Translations under genes and position numbers: made by a program
Notes under the pieces: model-generated
Told to the model about the DNA's origin: nothing
Database searches by the model: none
The model's input: only the letters and a program-made list of their open reading frames with translations
NCBI GenBank assembly: GCA_019239965.1
Contig: JAFAZC010000003.1
Location: forward strand, 1-52,893
Direction: 5' to 3'
DNA: 52,893 nucleotides
DNA from: Kutzneria sp.
Lineage (GTDB): Bacteria; Actinomycetota; Actinomycetes; Mycobacteriales; Pseudonocardiaceae
Shown here: positions 50,184 through 52,893 of the stretch, piece by piece
Layout of the letters: every line of letters starts with the position of its first letter
How positions within the stretch are numbered: position 1 is the stretch's first letter

Positions 50184-50546
50184 CTAGGTGGTCTCCGCGA
50201 GAACGAGGTCGAGCAGTCCGGGGAACGCCTCGTCGAACTCGGGGCGGCGCAGCCGGTTGAGGCGTCGGGCACCCTCGTCGCGCTGTTCGATCAGGCCGGC
50301 CTCGCGCAGCACGGCGAAGTGGTGGCTGCGGGTCGCCTTGCGCACCGGCAGGTCGAAGGTGCCGCAGGCCTTGGTCCAGTCTGGCTGACTGGCCAACTCA
50401 CGCAGGATCATCCGCCGGACGGGATCGGCGAGCGCACCAAGAACGGTCTGCAGTGACACCCGCTGGGGGTCGGTGTGGGTTAGGCCGCGGGCACGGGCCG
50501 TGCCGGCACCCACCGGCAAACTGTTCGACTCCCGTCGTACACTCAT
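50184..50546 (-). CDS. ArsR-like winged-helix transcriptional regulator
   Basis: A 120-residue regulator. The ATG at 50546 has GGAGG 8 bases upstream, better than the ATG at 50561. The helix-turn-helix reads LGALADPVRRMILRELASQ, then KATRSHHFAVLREAGLIEQRDEGARRLNRLRRPEFDEAF (ends given), the ArsR/HTH_20 pattern. Metal-binding cysteine pairs of classical ArsR (CxC) are absent; one Cys in KACGTFDLPV is present. Metal sensing is therefore not indicated. It is divergent from an NTF2-like gene and a 9-bp dyad surrounds its own ribosome site, which suggests autorepression. Confidence 0.86.
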   Translation of the reverse strand: MSVRRESNSLPVGAGTARARGLTHTDPQRVSLQTVLGALADPVRRMILRELASQPDWTKACGTFDLPVRKATRSHHFAVLREAGLIEQRDEGARRLNRLRRPEFDEAFPGLLDLVLAETT

Positions 50547-50569
50547 CTGGTCGACCTCCATCGAACAGT
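50520..50569. promoter_or_regulatory. 9-bp inverted repeat between ArsR and NTF2-like genes
   Basis: ACTGTTCGA (50520-50528) and TCGAACAGT (50561-50569) are exact complements 32 bases apart, covering the ArsR start region and ending 17 bases before the NTF2-like GTG. The placement fits an operator shared by the divergent genes. Confidence 0.5.
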
Positions 50570-50585
50570 CTAGGAAGGGTGTCTA

Positions 50586-51077
50586 GTGATCCAGCAACCG
50601 AACCACCGCTATGGACCCGGCTCCCGGGACCGGCTCGCCCTGGCCGGCACTCCGACCGCCGACGGTGCCCGAGCCGCTCTGGAGTCCTTCTATTACGCAC
50701 TCAACCACCGTGACCCCGACGTCCTGGCCCAGGTGTGGTCGAACCACCCGTTGGTCCAGCTGAATAATCCCCTTGGCGGCATCCTCCGCGGACACGACAC
50801 GGTCTGCGCGGTGTACGACCGGATCTTCCGCGGTCCACTGCGGCTGCGGATCACCTTCAGCGACATCGTCGAGTACCTGCACACCACGCATGCCGTCTTC
50901 GCGGGCAGGGAACTGGGCGCCTACACCACCCGGGACGGACACGACGTGCCCCTGGAGATCCGCACCACCCGGTACTTCCGCTACACCGACGATCACCGCT
51001 GGCGGCAATTCCACCATCACGGCAGCATCGACGACCCACAGGCACTCCGGGCCTACCAGGACGCGGCACGCGGCTGA
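50586..51077 (+). CDS. SnoaL/NTF2-like fold protein
   Basis: A 163-residue protein from a GTG with AGGAAGGG upstream. The NTF2 cone fold is indicated by ARAALESFYYALNHRDPDVLAQVWSNHP, the strand-rich GGILRGHDTVCAVYDRIFRG and the C-terminal HRWRQFHHHGSIDDP. The first part has the look of a SnoaL-like DUF (nuclear-transport-factor-like) domain used by small hydrolases and isomerases. It is divergent from the ArsR regulator and likely under its control. Substrate is unknown. Confidence 0.8.
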   Translation: MIQQPNHRYGPGSRDRLALAGTPTADGARAALESFYYALNHRDPDVLAQVWSNHPLVQLNNPLGGILRGHDTVCAVYDRIFRGPLRLRITFSDIVEYLHTTHAVFAGRELGAYTTRDGHDVPLEIRTTRYFRYTDDHRWRQFHHHGSIDDPQALRAYQDAARG

Positions 51078-51101
51078 ACGTCGCGGGGCCGCGCCACTCA
51101 G

Positions 51102-52076
51102 TCAGAAGGGCACGGCGACGGCGGGAAGGCCGAGGACGGCGTCGACGGCGAGCGCGACGAACACCAGCATCAGATAGGTGTTGGACAGGTGGAACAGCTT
51201 CATCGGACTGCCGGTCTCGCCGCGGCGGACCGCACGGTGCAGCCGATGGGCGAACAGCAGGAACCAGCCGCCGAAACCGACGGCGAACACGCCGTAGATC
51301 CAGCTGGTCGCCGGAAGCAGCAGCAGCGTCCAGCCGACCATCACCCAGGAGTAGATCACGATCTGCCGGGACACCTGGGCTCGGCTGGCCACCACGGGCA
51401 GCATCGGCACACCGGCCGCCGCGTAGTCGGCACGGAACCTCATCGCCAGCGCCCAGAAATGCGGCGGCGTCCAGAAGAAGATCACACCGAACATCACCAG
51501 CGCCGGCCAGCCGACCGTACCGGTCACCGCCGACCAGCCGATCACCACCGGCATGCAGCCCGCCGCGCCGCCCCACACGATGTTCTGCGAGGTACGGCGC
51601 TTGAGCCCCATCGTGTAGACCAGGACATAGAACCCGATGGTGGCCACCGCGAGGACGGCGGAGAGCAGGTTGGCGGTCACCCAGAGCCAACCGAAGGCGC
51701 CGAGGCCGAGCGCGGCACCGAAGACGAGGGCGGCGCGGACAGTGACCTGATGGGTGGCGATCGGGCGAGCCTTCGTGCGCTTCATCACGGAGTCGATGTC
51801 CGCATCGACGACGCAGTTGAGCGCGTTGGCACTTCCGGCGGCCATCGCGCCACCGAGCAAGGTGGCCAACACCAACCCGACCGGCGGTATGCCGCTCGCG
51901 ATCCTCCCCGGCGCCCCGGACGTGCTCCACCGCTGCGCGAGCGCCATCGCCGGGATGGTCGTCACCAGCAGAAGTTCGATCACACGCGGTTTGGTCAGGG
52001 CAATGTAGGCCCTGAGCACGTCACGCGTTCGACGACCGGTGGTGGTGGCGTCGATGGCCGTGCTCGCCGACGGCAT
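51102..52076 (-). CDS. ctaB: Protoheme IX farnesyltransferase (heme O synthase)
   Basis: A 324-residue UbiA-superfamily prenyltransferase with about nine membrane helices. The first Asp-rich motif is [23 protein letters not shown] (around residues 84-106) and the second lies in the loop [25 protein letters not shown]. It converts heme B plus farnesyl diphosphate to heme O for cytochrome oxidase. Divergence from tkt is the standard actinobacterial arrangement. Length and motifs are normal. Confidence 0.95.
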   Translation of the reverse strand: MPSASTAIDATTTGRRTRDVLRAYIALTKPRVIELLLVTTIPAMALAQRWSTSGAPGRIASGIPPVGLVLATLLGGAMAAGSANALNCVVDADIDSVMKRTKARPIATHQVTVRAALVFGAALGLGAFGWLWVTANLLSAVLAVATIGFYVLVYTMGLKRRTSQNIVWGGAAGCMPVVIGWSAVTGTVGWPALVMFGVIFFWTPPHFWALAMRFRADYAAAGVPMLPVVASRAQVSRQIVIYSWVMVGWTLLLLPATSWIYGVFAVGFGGWFLLFAHRLHRAVRRGETGSPMKLFHLSNTYLMLVFVALAVDAVLGLPAVAVPF

Positions 52077-52084
52077 CTCGCTCC

Positions 52085-52237
52085 CTACAGGATCAGGCGG
52101 TCCGGATGGTGCCAGGCGGTGGCGAAGTCCGACCGCACGAGCGGCTCCCGGCCCTCTTGCCGGCCCGCGGGAATCGTAACCTCGCCGGTGGGACCGGCGT
52201 GCCAGGGGTGGCCGCCAACAGGCTCAGGCCACGCCAC
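52085..52237 (-). CDS. Possible small protein upstream of ctaB
   Basis: A 50-codon frame from a GTG at 52237 ends 8 bases before the ctaB start, with a strong bias to G/C at third positions in its last 30 codons (ending in [15 protein letters not shown]). No ribosome site or known family was recognised and the frame continues open upstream to 52357. It overlaps the region where the tkt promoter should be. It may be chance. Confidence 0.22.
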   Translation of the reverse strand: MAWPEPVGGHPWHAGPTGEVTIPAGRQEGREPLVRSDFATAWHHPDRLIL

Positions 52238-52251
52238 CGGCGGTACCGGAC

Positions 52252-52275
52252 TAGGCTTGTCACGGACGAGTGACA
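52252..52275 (+). promoter_or_regulatory. Candidate tkt promoter -10 and adjacent dyad
   Basis: TAGGCT (52252-52257) fits an actinomycete -10 hexamer on the plus strand, 124 bases before the tkt GTG, though no clear -35 box lies 17-18 bases upstream. Directly after it, TGTCAC (52258-52263) and GTGACA (52270-52275) form a 6-bp dyad that would overlap the transcription start. Confidence 0.3.
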
Positions 52276-52380
52276 GCCAGCGGGCAGGGCGAGGCCGATC
52301 CGCCGGAGTGACCGGCGACCGTGCCGTCGAGCGACACCGCCCGAACATGTCGTACAACGTGAAGAGTGGAGCTCAGGTCT

Positions 52381-52893
52381 GTGTCCGACACCAACGAACT
52401 CACCAGGCTGACAACGCCCACCCTGCCGCCGGACTGGACAGAACTGGACCGGCGCGCGGTGGACACCATCCGGGTGCTCGCCGCCGACGCGGTGCAGAAA
52501 GTCGGCAACGGTCATCCTGGTACCGCGATGAGCCTCGCGCCGACCGCCTACCTCCTGTTCCAGCGGATCATGCGGCACGACCCGACCGACCCGGACTGGA
52601 TCGGCCGCGACCGCTTCGTGCTGTCCTGCGGGCACTCCAGCCTGACCCTGTACCTGCAGCTGTTCCTGTCGGGTTACGGCTTGGAGATCGACGACATCGC
52701 CGCGCTGCGCACCTGGGGCTCAAGGACACCCGGACACCCTGAGCACCGGCACACCCCGGGGGTGGAGATCACCACTGGTCCGCTCGGCCAGGGTCTTGCC
52801 GCCGCGGTCGGTATGGCCATGGCCGCCCGGCGCGAGCGCGGTCTCTTCGATCCCGGCACTGCGCACGGGGAAAGCCCCAAGATCGGAAGAGCA
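52381..52893 (+). CDS. tkt: Transketolase, N-terminal part truncated by the contig end
   Basis: A GTG start gives 171 codons without a stop. The thiamine-binding N-terminal domain is clear: AADAVQKVGNGHPGTAMSLAPTAYLLFQ, RFVLSCGHSSLTLYLQLFLSGY and GVEITTGPLGQGLAAAVGMAMA. Transketolase moves two-carbon units between pentose and hexose phosphates. The last genuine codons are GESP; from about 52880 the sequence is adapter, so the terminal residues KIGRA are artificial. In other actinomycetes tkt is followed by tal and zwf, which would lie beyond the edge. Confidence 0.93.
   Translation, partial: MSDTNELTRLTTPTLPPDWTELDRRAVDTIRVLAADAVQKVGNGHPGTAMSLAPTAYLLFQRIMRHDPTDPDWIGRDRFVLSCGHSSLTLYLQLFLSGYGLEIDDIAALRTWGSRTPGHPEHRHTPGVEITTGPLGQGLAAAVGMAMAARRERGLFDPGTAHGESPKIGRA
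52880..52893 (+). other. Illumina TruSeq adapter remnant at contig end
   Basis: AGATCGGAAGAGCA is identical to the first 14 bases of the TruSeq read-1 adapter. It directly follows the GESP codons of tkt, where the transketolase sequence stops making sense. This is assembly contamination, not genome. Confidence 0.85.

Noticed and set aside
52381..52879. Transketolase as a dedicated ribulose-5-phosphate source for the isonitrile synthase
   Set aside because: It is 27 kb away next to ctaB, the standard housekeeping position; no linkage is shown.
1..52893. tRNA, rRNA, CRISPR arrays, insertion sequences, attachment sites
   Set aside because: No cloverleaf with CCA-end, no ribosomal sequence, no regularly spaced repeats and no transposase or integrase motifs were found on either strand by reading.

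Overview
The window is GC-rich actinobacterial DNA with strong G/C preference at third codon positions. Several blocks point to a Pseudonocardiaceae-like actinomycete: a glnX-glnH-pknG operon, mutA-mutB-meaB, divergent ctaB and tkt, an F420-type luciferase-like oxidoreductase, SpeD/SpeE polyamine genes and a SARP regulator start. The assignment to family is inference from gene content. The right end finishes in 14 bases identical to the start of the Illumina TruSeq adapter, so this is a contig edge.

Layout. 1-620: start of a SARP-type regulator leaving the window, and an orphan hypothetical gene. 819-5325: secreted phosphodiester glycosidase, a degenerate isoaspartyl methyltransferase, a short MscS channel and a P-loop-less uridine-kinase-like protein. 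5416-10528: complete methylmalonyl-CoA mutase operon (mutA, mutB, meaB). 10558-14001: HxlR regulator divergent from an NTF2-like protein across a perfect 17-bp inverted repeat, then an alpha/beta hydrolase, a methyltransferase and a TetR regulator. 14071-16861: decayed segment with a frameshifted MFS transporter, a PEP/pyruvate-binding fragment that has lost its N-terminus, and a broken macrolide-type glycosyltransferase, the last two joined head to head. 16873-19989: membrane diguanylate cyclase with a degenerate HD-GYP domain, and a secreted serine protease.

20240-25778 is the most interesting region: a four-gene operon (DHA2 exporter, asparagine synthetase, P450, DIT1/PvcA-family isocyanide synthase) that looks like a small isonitrile biosynthetic cluster without the usual Fe(II)/2-oxoglutarate oxygenase partner. 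Convergent to it (25786-28747) is a FecCD-type metallophore importer, followed by an ECF sigma factor and a divergent zinc-finger membrane anti-sigma factor. A shared promoter-like element lies before both the importer and the anti-sigma gene. Together this suggests a metal-responsive isonitrile metallophore system with export, synthesis, uptake and regulation; that is a hypothesis, not shown.

30587-38368 is a catabolic/polyamine series: aldehyde dehydrogenase, glutaryl-CoA dehydrogenase, fused 2-oxoacid dehydrogenase E1, Orn/Lys decarboxylase, SpeD and SpeE, with an SDR converging on it. 39103-43552 is the amino-acid-sensing pknG-glnH-glnX operon. 44026-52893 is mostly housekeeping: PhzF-like protein, RecD2 helicase, LLM oxidoreductase, serine hydroxymethyltransferase, lipoprotein FKBP isomerase followed by a small CxxC protein, an ArsR/NTF2 divergent pair, ctaB and the 5' part of tkt. 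No tRNA, rRNA, CRISPR array or intact insertion sequence was seen.
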